In this document: piece after piece, positions 23,586 through 35,670 of the stretch
How positions within the stretch are numbered: position 1 is the first letter of the stretch
Layout of the letters: each line of letters begins with the position of its first letter
Assembly: GCA_905221605.1 (NCBI GenBank)
Contig: CAJNDS010000990.1
Location: 443,235 to 507,234 of the forward strand
Direction: 5' to 3'
Origin: Symbiodinium natans
Taxonomy: Eukaryota > Sar > Dinophyceae > Suessiales > Symbiodiniaceae
Length of the DNA stretch: 64,000 nucleotides
Program-made: the position numbers and the translations under genes
Notes under the pieces: model-generated
Told to the model about the DNA's origin: nothing
The model's input: only the letters and a program-made list of their open reading frames with translations
Databases searched by the model: none

Positions 23586-24089
23586 TCTGAAGCGAAGGGT
23601 TGAGGGTCTAAGGCGTGGGAACGGCTTAGGGGTTCAGGTTCGCAGTGTTTCGGAGCGTACTGGTTGCGAGTCTACAGGGGCTTAGGGCTTAGGGCTCGGG
23701 TCCGGGAGTTTCGCATCATATAGGGGCCCTAGTAGTTATAGTACACGCATAGTTACGCAGCTTCGGGACACCTTGGAGAGAGCCAAGAGCCTGCAAAGCA
23801 CGAGATTTGAGGCTCAAGGGTTCTCTTCGCAGCACCCTGCACCTTAAGCCTAAAACCACAACCCCCACAGTGCTAAAAGCAGAAGTGTGAGGAAACTCTG
23901 AAGAAAGCGAGACCAAAGCACAAAGCCCCTAAAGTTCTTAAGCCCAACCCCGAAACTCCGAAATCCCCAAACCTCCAAACCCAAAACCCGAAAACCAAAA
24001 CCCTGAAACCCTAAACTCTAAACCCTACCTAGACCCTAAACCCTACCTAAACCCTTCCTAAACCCTCAACCTCAAATCCCGCACACAAA

Positions 24090-24170
24090 CCAGGAGCCGC
24101 ACAGGCCTGCCGGTCCACCTCGCCCACTCCTTCCAGCGCGCCCCGGACGCCCGAGCTGTTCTGAAGGACC
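24090..24170 (-). CDS. Candidate exon with two sequons
   Basis: The minus frame reads NATEVLQNSSGVRGALEGVG and then EVDRQACAAPG. Two N-glycosylation sequons (NAT, NSS) fit an extracellular region upstream of the membrane span at 21.3 kb. Confidence 0.5.
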
Positions 24171-26134
24171 TCTGTAGCATTTAGGGGTTTGAGGTTTAGG
24201 GTTGAAGGTTTAGGGTTTAGGGTCTAGGGTTTAGGGTTTAGGGTTTGAGGGTTTAGGGTTTAAGGTTGAAGCTTTGGGGTATAGCTACACCGCCTACACC
24301 GCAGACACTCTAGCTCCTCAAGCCACAGCCCGAAGCCTCTGAACTCTGATGCCCTGAACCCGGAAGCGAAAAATGATACTGAGAATGTAATGACACTGAA
24401 TGATACTGATCATTTTCTTGACAATGAGAAGAAAACAACAATAGAAATAGCAACAAGGTAACAGCCATGGAAAACAACGTCAACAACAAAGTATTTAGCC
24501 ACAGTTTACACAGCAAAACGTGACACCACAACTACAAACACAACAAAAGTGAGTATGTAACATAACAATCATCTAAAGACAATAACATTAAAGGCCGAGA
24601 CTCCTCCAACCTCAGTTTCAGGGCAAGGTAGCCCGGGCCTTCCACCGTGCCTGCGGTAGGCGGGTGCCCGGCTTCGGGCTTACGGCTTATGGTTTACGGC
24701 TTTGGCCTTTGGGCTTAGGGCTGAGGGTTATGGTTTCAGAAGGGCCTGGGTTCTAAATTGGTCCATTTGTTCGAAGGGGTTGCCGAGAGTTATGTTGGGC
24801 AAGGTTACTTTGCGAGGAGGTTTGTGGAAGCCTGCGTGGGCCAGCGCGGCACAGATACTTAAAACCCACCTGTGACAGGCTGAAATCTGCACTCTGAACA
24901 CCTAAACCCGAATCACTGAACACCAACCACTTGAACCTAATCTCTACGCGCCGGATCCCTGGGCCTGAACCCCGAAGAACCCCCTAAAGCGTCAAACCCC
25001 ACCAAGTCTTTCAGGGCCTACTGTAAGGTTTTGAACGTCTTGGGATATCAGCCTGAAATGTAGGCAGCTATCGACGCGGCATTCCTCTTGTCGGAACTGT
25101 AGAAGGCTCCGTATCAAAACAATTGGGTTTCGGCTTCGGGCCTTAAGGGGCTTTGGGCTCTTTTGCTTGAGGGATTCGAGGATCCCAAACAAAGGGGACC
25201 ACCTGTGGAGAACTGACCATGTACCGACCGAGGGGCCTGCGCCGCCTCCTGACGATAGGGAACTTGAGTTTAGTAGAATGGTGCGTTTGCGGGATGGGGT
25301 GGGGGGGGGTTTCGTTTTGAACTGAGATTATATTCGGGTAGAGGATGAGGACATTGGTCATTCATTTGGCTCCTGCAAACACTTGATTTGTTTGCCACTG
25401 TGTCAGGCCTGAGGGTTTCGGGTCATTTCTGTTGAAGGCGCCGTCAGCACAGGCCGCTTTCAATAGAAATGCAGCGCGCGTAGTTGAAACCACCGCAAAA
25501 AGTACTACAGCTATGCTGCGGGGTCATCTGGGAGGTTCCCACACCTTGTTGATGAGTCTTTGCCAAGTTTTGCGGTTAGCGACTTGTGACCGGCACTCCA
25601 AAATTCCCACTGTTTAAACCCGAAACCAACGCGAGAAGCGGCCACGTCCTGCGCCCGAGATTTTGAACCTCGGCTCGATAGAACTCGCACGGTTCTGGGC
25701 TGAGAGCTCAAGCCTCATGGGGTTTAGGGTTAGAGGGATACATGAAAAGCTCGTGCCCTGCCCGCCAAGGAACGTCAGCACATTCTCAATCAAGGTGATG
25801 CTCGTCTCCATCCTTGGCGAAACACAGCCGTAGGGCTTTAAGCGCTGTAGACACAGCTTCTGAACCCTAAGACTGATAAGGCCACACCACACCAGTTCCA
25901 TCTTACACCAAAGGTACTGGGAGAAATTTAGTGTTCCGATTGCTTGAGGATCCAGAGGGCTCAGAGTTTAGGTCTCAAAGGTTTAGGGTTTAGGGTTAGA
26001 CCCTCTGGACCCTAAACCCTCTAACTAACATCGAAAAACACTCTCTTAACGAAAATGGACTCTGAAACCTGAACATCCCCTAGACATCCCTTAAGCCCTT
26101 AGCCCCTAAACATCCCCCCCAAAAAAAAAACACT

Positions 26135-26222
26135 TCGACCCCTCTAAAGGAGCCCTTTGAACCCTTGCAAAGCCCCCTTCAGCCAAGAGCGGCGAACTGG
26201 GAACTTCGATGGCGAACTGCAA
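26135..26222 (-). CDS. Candidate exon
   Basis: After a CTTGCAG acceptor the minus frame reads FAIEVPSSPLLAEGGFARVQ and then RAPLEGSK. Open and coding-like; function unknown. Confidence 0.45.
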
Positions 26223-26604
26223 GAGCAGCAAGGCGTTGGAGAGCGAGGCAGAGGCGGAAGGGAGGAGCCTCCCAGTTCTCCGGGGGTTCAGGGGTTCAGG
26301 GGCTTCGGGGTGCAGGGCTTCGGGGTGTTTCGGGGTGTTTCGGGGCGTTTTGACATGTCAGGGGTTCGGGATTTAGGGTTCGGCGGCGGAGGGTTTGGGG
26401 TTCAGGGGTTCTGAGGTTTCAGGTTCAGCGTGTCTGTTGGGTATTTGTAGAACTTTTCATCCCGAAAACCTCCACGAGCCATGAACAAGTGCACGAAAGC
26501 CACAGCCTCAAGGCAAATGCTAAGAACAAAACCCTCAACCCTGTGTGCAAGCTCGCCCCAAACAAAACTAAACCCTACACCCCCAAACCCCCTCGCTCCT
26601 TTCA

Positions 26605-26705
26605 GGGGTTGGGGGCACACCGTCCATCAGCTGGAGTTTTGTTGCTCGCCCCTGGCCCTTTTTGCGACGCAGGCTTTGCCACTTGTCACTGTTGTAGCGC
26701 ATGGG
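26605..26705 (-). CDS. Candidate basic exon
   Basis: The minus frame reads RYNSDKWQSLRRKKGQGRAT and then KLQLMDGVPPTPERS. It is bounded by telomere-like repeats on the upstream side. Composition is coding-like and Lys/Arg-rich; no domain recognised. Confidence 0.5.
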
Positions 26706-27749
26706 GTTTAGGGTTTAGGGTTTAGGGTTTCGGGTTTAGGGTTTTAGGGTTTTAGGGTTTTAGGGTTTAGGGCCACAAACCCTGAGAACCTTGCCTGTCG
26801 AAGGTGATAATCCTCGGCTGCTGCTGTTCCAGAATTCGAGGGCCGTGTATAGGTGGCTGCTTCTGACACGCTGCCAAAGGGTTCACGCTCGCCTTAGGCC
26901 TTTCTTCTTCAAACATAACACAAACAAAACAAAGATCGAGGCCTCCTCATATCGAACGAGATGCTGTCGCTCGCAGTTCAACATACCAGCTGTGGCTGTT
27001 CAACGTCTCCGGTGCATCAGGCACGATCGTCGAGGGTGTAGGGTTTGGGTGTAGGGTCTCGGCTCAGTTGGGGGCCCTGTGGCTTAGGGCGAACGGATCC
27101 CAATGAGGGCCTCGGGGATAGGGAAATGCTCCTACAACTTATTAGCAACTCCACCCCGAAACCCTCTGACAATAAGTCATCATGCTGCGGCCATTGACAC
27201 CACCATGACGAAAGGCCTCAACCACAACCAGGCCAAGCATCACCCAGGACTCTTCTTCAACCAACGCCGACGGGGAGGTCTGAAGCCTTTTTGGGCGTTC
27301 CCCCAAGAGTGCGTATCATAAGTGTATATACAATATATGTACTCTTTATATGTATCTACTGTACCTCTACCTAAAATTATATACTTCAACCCATGCGAAG
27401 CTCCACATCCAAAAACAGAATGGCTTAGACTCACGCACTACAAAGAACGAAGGGAGGAACCCTTGATCGGAACCCCTGCCTTACATAACAGTTATGACTG
27501 TGCGTCTATAGATGTATGAATTCTAGCTACTCGTCTATTCATCAGGTGTGTATGTATGTGCATACATACGTATGTACGGTGATACGTATGTGTAGAGAAA
27601 TTCAAATACAGACATAGACATCGCTAAAGACATATTGCTGAAGTACTTGGGCTTCCTTATAGGCGTTGCTACGAGTTAGAAGCCCGGAACATCGATCCAA
27701 CCCTAAATAAAGCCCCTCAAACAACCTTGAACCCCACCAACCCGACAGT

Positions 27750-27835
27750 CATCCCCGCCAGCCTCCTCGCCGTCTGCTGCACTCCTGTGGGCAGGACCTT
27801 ACAGGGGGGCGGAAGAGGATTTTCTGTCCGGGTTT
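27750..27835 (-). CDS. Cysteine-rich CPQEC exon
   Basis: The minus frame reads FRPPVRSCPQECSRRRGGWR. S-C-P-Q-E-C repeats the DSCPxxC core. It is the last clear member of the Cys-rich series in reading order. Confidence 0.5.
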
Positions 27836-28414
27836 GAGGTTTAGGGTTTTGGAGGGGCTCCTCCAGAGCGAAGATCCTGGCTGATTCCTGTTTTCCAAGC
27901 CAAGAAAATGAGACAAGCGCCCTGTGTTGCAAGGTTTCGGGAGATGGCGCTTGAAGCAGGACCGCAAGTACCCAAGAGGCCATAAGAAGTTGCAGCTATA
28001 GGTGCCCGACTTATGGCGCAGAATAGAACTACTCATGAACCGCTTGGTGCCCTGCACTTAGGGTTTAGAGTTTTATGGCTTTGCGGTTTTCGGGTTTGGA
28101 AGGTTTGGTGTGCTTCCTACGGCCAACAGAAAGAGACAAAGAGGATTCTCAAACAACTGCCTCGGCTCCAGAAACCAACAAAGCTCTGAAACTCGAGGAA
28201 CGGAAGTTCTACCCCCCCCCCCCCCCCCCACCGCCCCAACGAAAAAGAAAAGGTTTCCTTGACTACCCAGATGAGCAAAAGCATCCTTTGAAAAGCACCC
28301 TCCGAAGCGACTCCCCGATTTTCGGGAAGCCCCGAATCCCGGCCTTGCACGGCTGCCACACGGGGACGAAGGCGCCAGACGGGCCTTCTGACCACGTTCG
28401 AGGTTTCGGGTTTA

Positions 28415-28530
28415 CGGGTTCAAGGGTTCAAGGGTTCAAGGGTTCAAGGGCTCAAGGGATCAAGGGCTCAAGGGCTCAAGGGCTCAAGGGCTCAAGGGCT
28501 CAAGGGCTCAAGGGCTCAAGGGCTCAGGCT
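28415..28530. repeat. 9-mer GGGTTCAA/GGGCTCAA array
   Basis: About 12 units of GGTTCAAGG changing to GGCTCAAGG midway, so a base change has been spread along half the array. Confidence 0.85.
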
Positions 28531-29169
28531 TGGCTTTGGGGTGTAGGGTCTAGAGGGTTCAAGGCACAGGGTTCAGGGTTTCCTGCATGAAGGGAGAGAT
28601 CATTACAGAAGGCATGTCCGAGGAGCACATCTTCGTGCGCTCCCCCGCCACGCACTCTGCCGATGGCCGACAGCCTGGGCGGCGAAGTCAGGGGAACAAC
28701 CCCCCTTAAGCCCTGAATCCGAAACCCCCTTCTGGCCCCAAAGCTTGAAGCCCTAAAGCCTGGACACCCTAAACACCTCAGACCTCTCGTGCTGCTTGTG
28801 CCGGGCAGCTGATCGTCCGGAAGGACTGGGCGGGAAGAAGGTGGATCCTTATCTCCCACAGGATGGCAGGACCGCCATAGGGCTTACGGTGTAGGAGCTT
28901 GAAGCTTCAGGGCCTGTAGGGGTCAAGCTTGTTTGGGCTCTGCTTTAAGACCCCTAATCTTCCACCACCACAGTTGCATCCCCTGCTGGCAAATCTTTTG
29001 CAACTCACGGGAATCATGTCACTCAGAGAGTCCCCAAGAACCCTGAGCCCTCAAAACCCTCAACCCTTCAGAATCCCCCAGTCCTTAGAACCATAAAGTT
29101 TAGCTTTCAGGGCTTCGAGGCTTAAGGGCCCCCCTAAGTGCATGCTCCGCGTCTGAACACAAGTCTGGT

Positions 29170-29285
29170 TGCCCCTGAGCTCCTGCTCCAGAGAGCAAGG
29201 CGCTGGGCACTGATTGGCGATGGCTCCTGAGCTGAAGACGACTCGTCCGAGAAAATACGAAGGGCCCCGCAAAACCTTGCGCGTC
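29170..29285 (-). CDS. Cysteine-rich CPAPC exon
   Basis: The minus frame reads SGAIANQCPAPCSLEQELRG and then NQTCVQTRS. C-P-A-P-C core plus a sequon (NQT). The same core type occurs at 40.2, 38.6, 37.5 and 27.8 kb. Confidence 0.55.
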
Positions 29286-29799
29286 GAGCATGCCATCGGC
29301 TGCAAGAAGGTGGCAGTGCGGTGAAGCATGCTGAAGTTTAGAAGTAGATTTAGAAGAACCCCATATAAAGTCTTAATCTGTTAGGACTATGGTTGCCACC
29401 TCGATCTATATCTGCGCTTCATGGTTTAGAACCTTGCGTGCTCACTCGCCACCACAGTGGCAAGCACATGGCTGATGGCTTGATCACAAAACGCTCTGTC
29501 CCTAAGCCCCACACCCTCAAGGCAGCTGGGCCTGAAAACCTGGTCCCAAATCGGAAGACTCTGGAAGACAGCAACGTTCAGGTTCGTGATTTTTCTTGGA
29601 GAAACCCTAGGGCTCTGAAATCCCACTGAGCCCTGAAGAAGCTCCCAAACAGCCATCCCCCAAACCCAAAAGCCAAAACCCACCCTAAGGTAGGCCCTTC
29701 TGGGCCTACCTCTGTGTCTTGCTCCACGTTCACAACACCCCAACAAACCCCAAAGACCCGTTAGATACACCCTCAGAATCTTCTTGTGCCAGGAAAAAT

Positions 29800-29890
29800 A
29801 CCTTCAGGGGAGGAAGACATATCCTCGGGGGCTGATCTCTTTGCCAAGCCTCCACTGAACTTGGGAGTGCAGACCTTCCGGTTGGGGTCC
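29800..29890 (-). CDS. Candidate exon
   Basis: The minus frame reads QDPNRKVCTPKFSGGLAKRS and then APEDMSSSPE. Open, of coding-like composition, with one Cys. No domain recognised. Confidence 0.45.
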
Positions 29891-30282
29891 TGTTGTCAGG
29901 GTTCTTGCTTCAGGAGCTTTAGGGTTTTGGGTTTTGGGCTTAGGGTTTAGGGTTCTTACTTCAGGAACTTTAGGGTTTTGGGTTTTGGGTTTTGGGCTTA
30001 GGGTTGGGTTCAGGGTTTAGGGCTTGGCCCTTGGGGCTTAGGGCTTAGGGTTCAGGGCTTAGGGTTTAGGGTCTTTAAAGCATGCTTCCTAGAGAGCCCT
30101 GTGATGGCAGCTGAAGTTATTCCCTGTGGCAAGGAGCCCAGCTGGGCTGAGGGTTGAAACACCCCTAAACCCTAAACCCGACACCCGAAACCCCAAACTG
30201 CAATGCCTTGCAACCGCCCTCTCTCCTTGGGATGAGGGCAGGCCAGCCTGTGTCTGCGTCTTGATGCGGCTTTTAAGGTTTA

Positions 30283-30455
30283 GGGTGATAGGGCGATAGG
30301 GCGATAGGGCGACAGGGCGATAGGGCGATAGGGTGATAGGGTGATAGGGTGATAGGGCGATAGGGCGGTGATAGGGTGGTAGGGTTTCAGGGGTTTCAGG
30401 GGTTTCTGGGGTCTCAGGGGTTTCAGGGGTCTCAGGGGTCTCAGGGGTCTCAGGA
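30283..30455. repeat. Adjacent 8-mer (GATAGGGC) and 9-mer (TTTCAGGGG/TCTCAGGGG) arrays
   Basis: GATAGGGC-type octamers at 30285-30372 are followed by TTTCAGGGG and TCTCAGGGG nonamers at 30385-30452. Both look like drifted relatives of the telomere-like unit that were amplified locally. Confidence 0.85.
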
Positions 30456-30624
30456 GTTGAAGGTGCGCAGCATCGCGACAATTTCGGCAGCAAGCAGTAC
30501 TCATCCCGTCGCGAGCCATGGCCGCAAACCGAAAACCCCAAAGACCTTGACAAGGCTCACACAGCATTCAGGGTGCTCAGGATTTCCCTCAACACTAAAC
30601 CCCAAACCCTGGAACCCTAAGCCC

Positions 30625-30755
30625 AGGGTTTCGAGCTCTCGCATTCTGCAGCCGGGCCACGAGTTCTGCCCACAGGGGCACATTGCATCCGGGCTGGTGC
30701 ACAGGACATTCGTGGAGTTCGGGGCACCTGCGAGGAGGTGGAGCCCCTGAAGGTT
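30625..30755 (-). CDS. Cysteine-rich CPCGQN exon
   Basis: The minus frame reads AGAPNSTNVLCTSPDAMCPC and then GQNSWPGCRMRE. It has a sequon (NST) and another CPCGQN core. It lies next to the tetranucleotide array at 30.8-31.1 kb; the longer tandem M-Y-A-C-M ORFs there are repeat artefacts. Confidence 0.55.
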
Positions 30756-30794
30756 AGGGGCTTTTGAGGGGAGTTTAGGGTTCGCGATTCCACA

Positions 30795-31105
30795 CACACA
30801 GACACACACATACACGTACATACATACATACATACATACATACATACATACATACATACATACATACATACATACATACATACATACATACATACATGCA
30901 TACATGCATACATGCATACATGCATACATGCATACATGCATACATGCATACATGCATACATGCATACATGCATACATGCATACATGCATACATGCATACA
31001 TGCATACATGCATACATGCATGCATGCATACATGCATACATACATGCATGCATGCATGCGTGCATGCATGCATGCATACATGTATATATACGTATATATA
31101 CATAG
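30795..31105. repeat. CATA and CATGCATA microsatellites
   Basis: (CATA)n from about 30815 to 30895 passes into (CATGCATA)n to about 31080. The ATGCAT units are self-complementary. All the M-Y-A-C-M and H-T-C-I ORFs here are repeat translations. Confidence 0.95.
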
Positions 31106-31139
31106 GAAGAAAAGACGCCTACACCCAGCTACATATCCA

Positions 31140-31190
31140 TCCTGGCCTTGAAGGTCATAGTCAGTGACCTCACAGGCCTGGTCCGCAGCG
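31140..31190 (-). CDS. Candidate exon
   Basis: The minus frame reads ADQACEVTDYDLQGQD, just left-to-right adjacent to the CATGCATA array. One Cys; it is supported only by strand, open frame and position in the Cys-rich series. Confidence 0.35.
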
Positions 31191-31884
31191 GCTCATCCGG
31201 ATTTTCTTTGTTGTGCTTTTAGGGGGTTTAGGGTTTAGGGCTTAGGGTTTAGGGTTTAGGGTTTAGGGTTTAGGGTTTAGGGTTTAGGGCTTAGGGCTTA
31301 GGGCTTAGGGCCTAGGGTTTAGGGTTTAGGGTCTAGGGGGGGGGACTTTAGATTTTTATTGGGGCTTTTTAGGGGGGGTGGGGATTTTGAACTCTTTGTT
31401 GGGGGTTTTTGGGGGTTTCAGCGCGGCTCCGTGCTCCGGCACCGTACCCCCCTCCACCTCAGGCCCGAAACCCCGGAGAGACCCTGACTCCTACACCCTC
31501 AATGACTAACCAACTTCTCTCCAGGCTTTCTGGTCCCCGCGGGCCTTTTGCCAAGCAGCGCAAGGGCAGACCGGATCCACCAGCGGCCTTACACACGTGG
31601 AGCATGGCATGGTTCTAAGGTTGTTAAGAAAGAGATAAAGGGATCCGAAGTATGGGCCCTTAGTATGTATAGTGGGTAGAAGGGTTGTAGAACAGGGGAC
31701 CCAAATGAAGAGCCCAGACTTCAGATCCCCTAATGATCCCTAATGGTGCCCACACAAGATGCTTTGGGGTTTAGGGTTTGGGGCTTAGGGAGAAGGATGT
31801 TCAATTTTTCGGAGTGGCTGTAGGGTGAAGAGGGTCATGCTCAAGAGCAACCAAGTGCGTCGTGCCATGCCATTGAATCATTGG

Positions 31885-32070
31885 GAGCCTGATTGATGAC
31901 GGCCAGGCTCCACCCACTTCATCCTGTCCCCAAAAACCCCGTCCATGGCAGCTTCGTAGGATGCGCGTCTGTGTTGCGAACAGTGCCGTCCAAGGGACCG
32001 GAGGATGCAAAGGTCAGAGCCCGGGCATTGCTGCGTGTTTTGCCCGCATGGGCATCGCTGCCTCGAGTCG
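31885..32070 (-). CDS. Cysteine-rich CPCGQN exon
   Basis: The minus frame reads CIDSRQRCPCGQNTQQCPGS and then DLCILRSLGRHCSQHRR. C-P-C-G-Q-N-x-Q-x-C matches the other modules. The open frame goes on to about 31885 (MDGVFGDRMKWVEP). Where the exon really stops inside this frame was not determined. Confidence 0.6.
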
Positions 32071-32631
32071 ATGCACACGTCGCGGTAGCCTCAAAGCCAC
32101 AGGGGAGATACCATGGGGGTTCGAGAAACTCCAACGTTCGGAAACGTTAGGATTACCCACATTCCCCACGCAGAAGATGGCCTGCAACTACGCCGCTGCT
32201 CGTGTAGTCCGTGAGTGTGCAGAGCTTTTGCGCGCTCGAGCACTGCAGCGGACAAGGGTTGTCCTGGACTGAATAGTTGGACGGCCTGCAAAGGCTCTGA
32301 GTTGTGTGCGCGATGGGTCAAGAATCACTGCTTGGACGTTCATGTACTGTAAACGGCCCACTGTCAAGACTGCCCCTTTACAATCTTCCCCTAAGCCATG
32401 TCAGTGACGCAAAGCCCACAAGGCCTAAGCTCCGGAAGAGAGCCGGGTATATACCCGTCCTTGAAGATGCAGCCGAGGGAGGCGCACCACTTAGCCTGGC
32501 AAAGTAGTGGCGGATTGAAGTTGCTATCTTGCACACCTCAAATCAAACAAGGCTCAGGGTCTAGGGTTTAGGGTTTCGGGTTTACCGTTTAGGGCCCGAA
32601 TCCCGCAACCCGAAACCCAAGCTGTCACGTC

Positions 32632-32705
32632 ATCGACGAGCCTCGCGCCCGCAAAGGCAGCCTGACTCCGTGGCGCAGGGCCGGGTCGGCGGTGAGAGAC
32701 CTCGG
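32632..32705 (-). CDS. Cysteine-rich CLCGREA exon
   Basis: The minus frame reads RPCATESGCLCGREARR. The Cys spacing C-x5-C-x-C-G is close to LCLADGTDCPCGENA at 37.2 kb (C-x6-C-x-C-G). Confidence 0.5.
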
Positions 32706-33057
32706 GGCGCAGGGACCCTAGTCCCTCCCCTGAACCCTAAGCAACCCCAAGCCCTGAAGCCCTAACAACCGAAAACCCTGAAGCCCGAAGGCCCGATTTC
32801 GGAATCATGGGATATTAAACTCCGGACCGCAGCGTCGCGGAGTGTGGGCTTTGGGCTTCATGGCTACGGGGCTTCAGCGCTTAAGAGGTTTAGAGGTTTA
32901 GGGGTTGAGGGGTGTAGGGTTAATGGGTGCTATGATTTTGGATTTTCAGAGTTCAAGGGTAAGCTTGAGGGCCAGTCCTGCCAAGAAGTGCGGCATAAGG
33001 CTTAGCGCAAAGTTGTTGGTCTCTTGGGGCGATTAAAACCTACACCAAAACCCTATA

Positions 33058-33146
33058 AACTCTAAACCACTGCGAGCCGCCGTATTCTTGCCCATTGGGC
33101 AAGTAGTCAGCCACCACGGGGCATGTCCCGGCTACACAGGAGGAGC
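33058..33146 (-). CDS. Cysteine-rich exon (CPGSSC)
   Basis: The minus frame reads YCPGSSCVAGTCPVVADYLP and then NGQEYGGSQ. Three Cys with CP-x-x-x-C spacing. Confidence 0.55.
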
Positions 33147-34204
33147 CCGGGCAGTATCCTGCCGCACGCACCCCAAGCCCCAAACCTCAAACCCTAAACC
33201 CTGCCGCTCATTTAGGGTTTGAGCTTCGGGGCTGAGCCGTAAGCTGAAACCCGACAAGAGGTGCCTAACCCGCGTTCCAGGAGTTGGGATTCCGAAGCTC
33301 CAAACCCTTGTAAACCTCAAGCCCCGAGATTTCCGCTTGTATGGGTTTAGGGTTTAAGGCCCCCCCCCCCCCCCCCCAACCCACACTCCCACACAAAACA
33401 ACCAACCTCGCCAAGCTTGGGTGTTACCGATGTACCCCAAGTCACCGCGCGGCTGCGGGAGAGGGTTTAGGGTTTAGGGAGGCTCAGGGAAGTTATCCTA
33501 AGGATTTATGAGTCGGGGCAACAACAGTTACGAGCCCCATGTGGGGCCTTTTTGGGGCTGTTGTAACCCTGACCCTACGTCTTCCCCCAAAACCAACAAC
33601 AAAACTTGCAACTACCCACGAATTTTCAGGTATAGGGCTTATGGCAACGCCTTGGCCCACCCCCCCCGAACCTTAACCGCCTGCAAGGTTGATGGTAAAC
33701 CCTCAACCCTAAACAGGGCTTCCGGTTTCGACCTTGGGCTTGATGGAAGGCACGGTAAGCATTTTCAAACAGGCATCGGGAAGCAAAGTTCAGGGCTTGG
33801 GTTTGAGCATGAGAGAGGGCTAACTGCCTCTCGAACCCCGAACCCTGTGTCCATCATAAAGGTCCCCAACTCCCCAGCTACTCCCAAAAGCCTCGCTGTG
33901 TATGAGTTATTTCTGTAGTTGAAAAGAAAAATGACATATCATAACATAGAAAAACACAAAAGAAGATGTAACCTGTACAAGTAGACCCAAAACTTTCGGA
34001 GCGACCCTCCCTCATCCTCCAACCAGCGGCAAGCACTCGGACCAGTCGGCGCTCCCCTCGGCACTTGCCCGAACCCCCCAAGGGTGCAACGTTGTCGGGT
34101 TGAGGGGTTTCGGGTTCAGGGGAGCTCGGGAGCCATCAGCTTCCTTTCTGCGGGGGGGGGGGGGGGGGCTGCATACTATTATAGAGCCCTAAACCCCTCA
34201 GAGA

Positions 34205-34290
34205 GCCCCCTCAGAGCATCCTGCAGGCCGAGGAGCATCGGTGTAGTTGCATGCAAAGCTTCCCGGTCCACAGGCGCAGGGCTGACCCTT
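34205..34290 (-). CDS. Cysteine-rich CACG exon
   Basis: The minus frame reads GQPCACGPGSFACNYTDAPR and then PAGCSEGAL. C-x-C-G core, a sequon (NYT) and four Cys. It is a divergent copy of the C-x-C-G module. Confidence 0.6.
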
Positions 34291-35097
34291 GGACACCTGA
34301 GGCTACGTGGCGGGTGGATTGAACTCCTGGGCCCTTCTTTGGGGGGGTCTCTTCAGTGTATTGCTAGGAATTGGTGAACACAACCGGCCCAAAGGATTGC
34401 ATTGCTCAGATTCCGGGGCTAAAAGACCATGGGCTGCTTCACTTTAAGTTTTGAGGCTTTGGGGTTAGTATGTACGCCTTTAGGAAGTTTAGGGCTTCGG
34501 GGCTTTCGTGGTGCTAGGGCTCTAGGACTCAGATTCCACTCTAGGATTCAGATTCCTTTGCGCTGGTGCTGCGGGGCTTTACCTTGGGGGATGCTTAGAG
34601 CCCCTTCCAGGACATGAAGGTCATCAGGTCTGCCAGCCGCCGCCATGCATGGCAACTGCACAAGCACAACAGGTACTTCAAGTTAAAACCCTACAGCCCT
34701 AAACCCAAGGGAGAGCCAACCTCCCACCATCCCTGATCCCAAAAAAGCACATGCTGAACCAGCAAGGGAATCTGAAGACCCCGCTTTGGGGGTCCTGGAC
34801 AGCACTCTTTGCACACACAGCGGAGTCAAGGCCCCCCCATTTCGAGAATACCTCATCATGCAGCCCAAACAACTGGCTGCCAACATCTACACTACTGAGT
34901 CCGTTTACCTGGTAATCTCAAGCTCCCAAAGCCTCAACCCAATGCTCCAAAGAGAAGCTGCGACCTCCCAAGCCCAAACTCGCTACTCCCAACTCGAAAA
35001 GAATATCCCCAGGCATCAGCATTTGTAGCTCTCCAATCCAAAACGCAAGAAAAAAAAGAAACGAAAGCCTCAAAGCCCACAACGTGCCAAATCTCAC

Positions 35098-35415
35098 CTT
35101 AAACCCTAAACCCTAAACCCTAAACCCTAAACCCTAAACCCTAAACCCTAAACCCTAACCCTAAACCCCAAACCCTAAACCCTAAACCCTAAACCCTAAA
35201 CATTGCAGTTGGACTTGAGCCCAGGCTCGCAGACTTCCTCCGTACGGAGAAGCTCCCCTCCTGCGCCAAAGCCTTGGACTCTTCAGAGCATAAGAGACTA
35301 GGGTTTAGGGTTTAGGGTTTAGGGTTTAGGGTTTGGGGTTTAGGGTTTAGGGTTTAGGGTTTAGGGTTTAGGGTTTAGGGTTTAGGGTTTAGGGTTTAGG
35401 GTTTAGGGTTTAGGG
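35098..35415. repeat. Inverted pair of telomere-like arrays
   Basis: CCCTAAA at 35098-35200 and TTTAGGG at 35300-35415 face each other across a 99-bp spacer that holds an exon candidate. The arms can pair over about 100 bp. Confidence 0.9.
35205..35285 (-). CDS. Small exon between inverted telomere-like arrays
   Basis: The minus frame reads GAGGELLRTEEVCEPGLKSN and then CN. It is placed exactly between a CCCTAAA array (35098-35200) and a TTTAGGG array (35300-35415). It fits the Cys-rich series but has only two Cys. Boundaries are approximate. Confidence 0.5.
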
Positions 35416-35596
35416 TGCTTCCCTCTCTTTCTGCTTCTTCTGCTTCTCTTGGGGCCACAGGGGCGAAGCTGAGGATGTTGGGATGTTGAGGCTTAGGCTA
35501 CTTAGGTGCTTATAGGGTCTAGGATTTAGGGGTATTCAGGGGTGAGGGTTTAGGAAGTTTACGTGGCTGGGAAGAGGCCTGCAGAACAGACCCTTT

Positions 35597-35670
35597 TCTG
35601 GTCCGGGGCGCTGGGCACGTAGCACCGGCGCTCATCTGCCCCGCACGCCAGCGGGCAAACGGACAGACCT
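35597..35670 (-). CDS. Cysteine-rich exon (CPLACG)
   Basis: The minus frame reads LSVCPLACGADERRCYVPSA and then PDQ. Three Cys; the ending CYVPSAP resembles CVPAPGP of the 39.1 kb copy. Confidence 0.6.

Noticed and set aside
30501-31105. ORFs of repeated M-Y-A-C-M-H-V-C and H-T-C-I-H-A-Y
   Set aside because: Frame translations of CATA/CATGCATA microsatellites; present in several frames at once.
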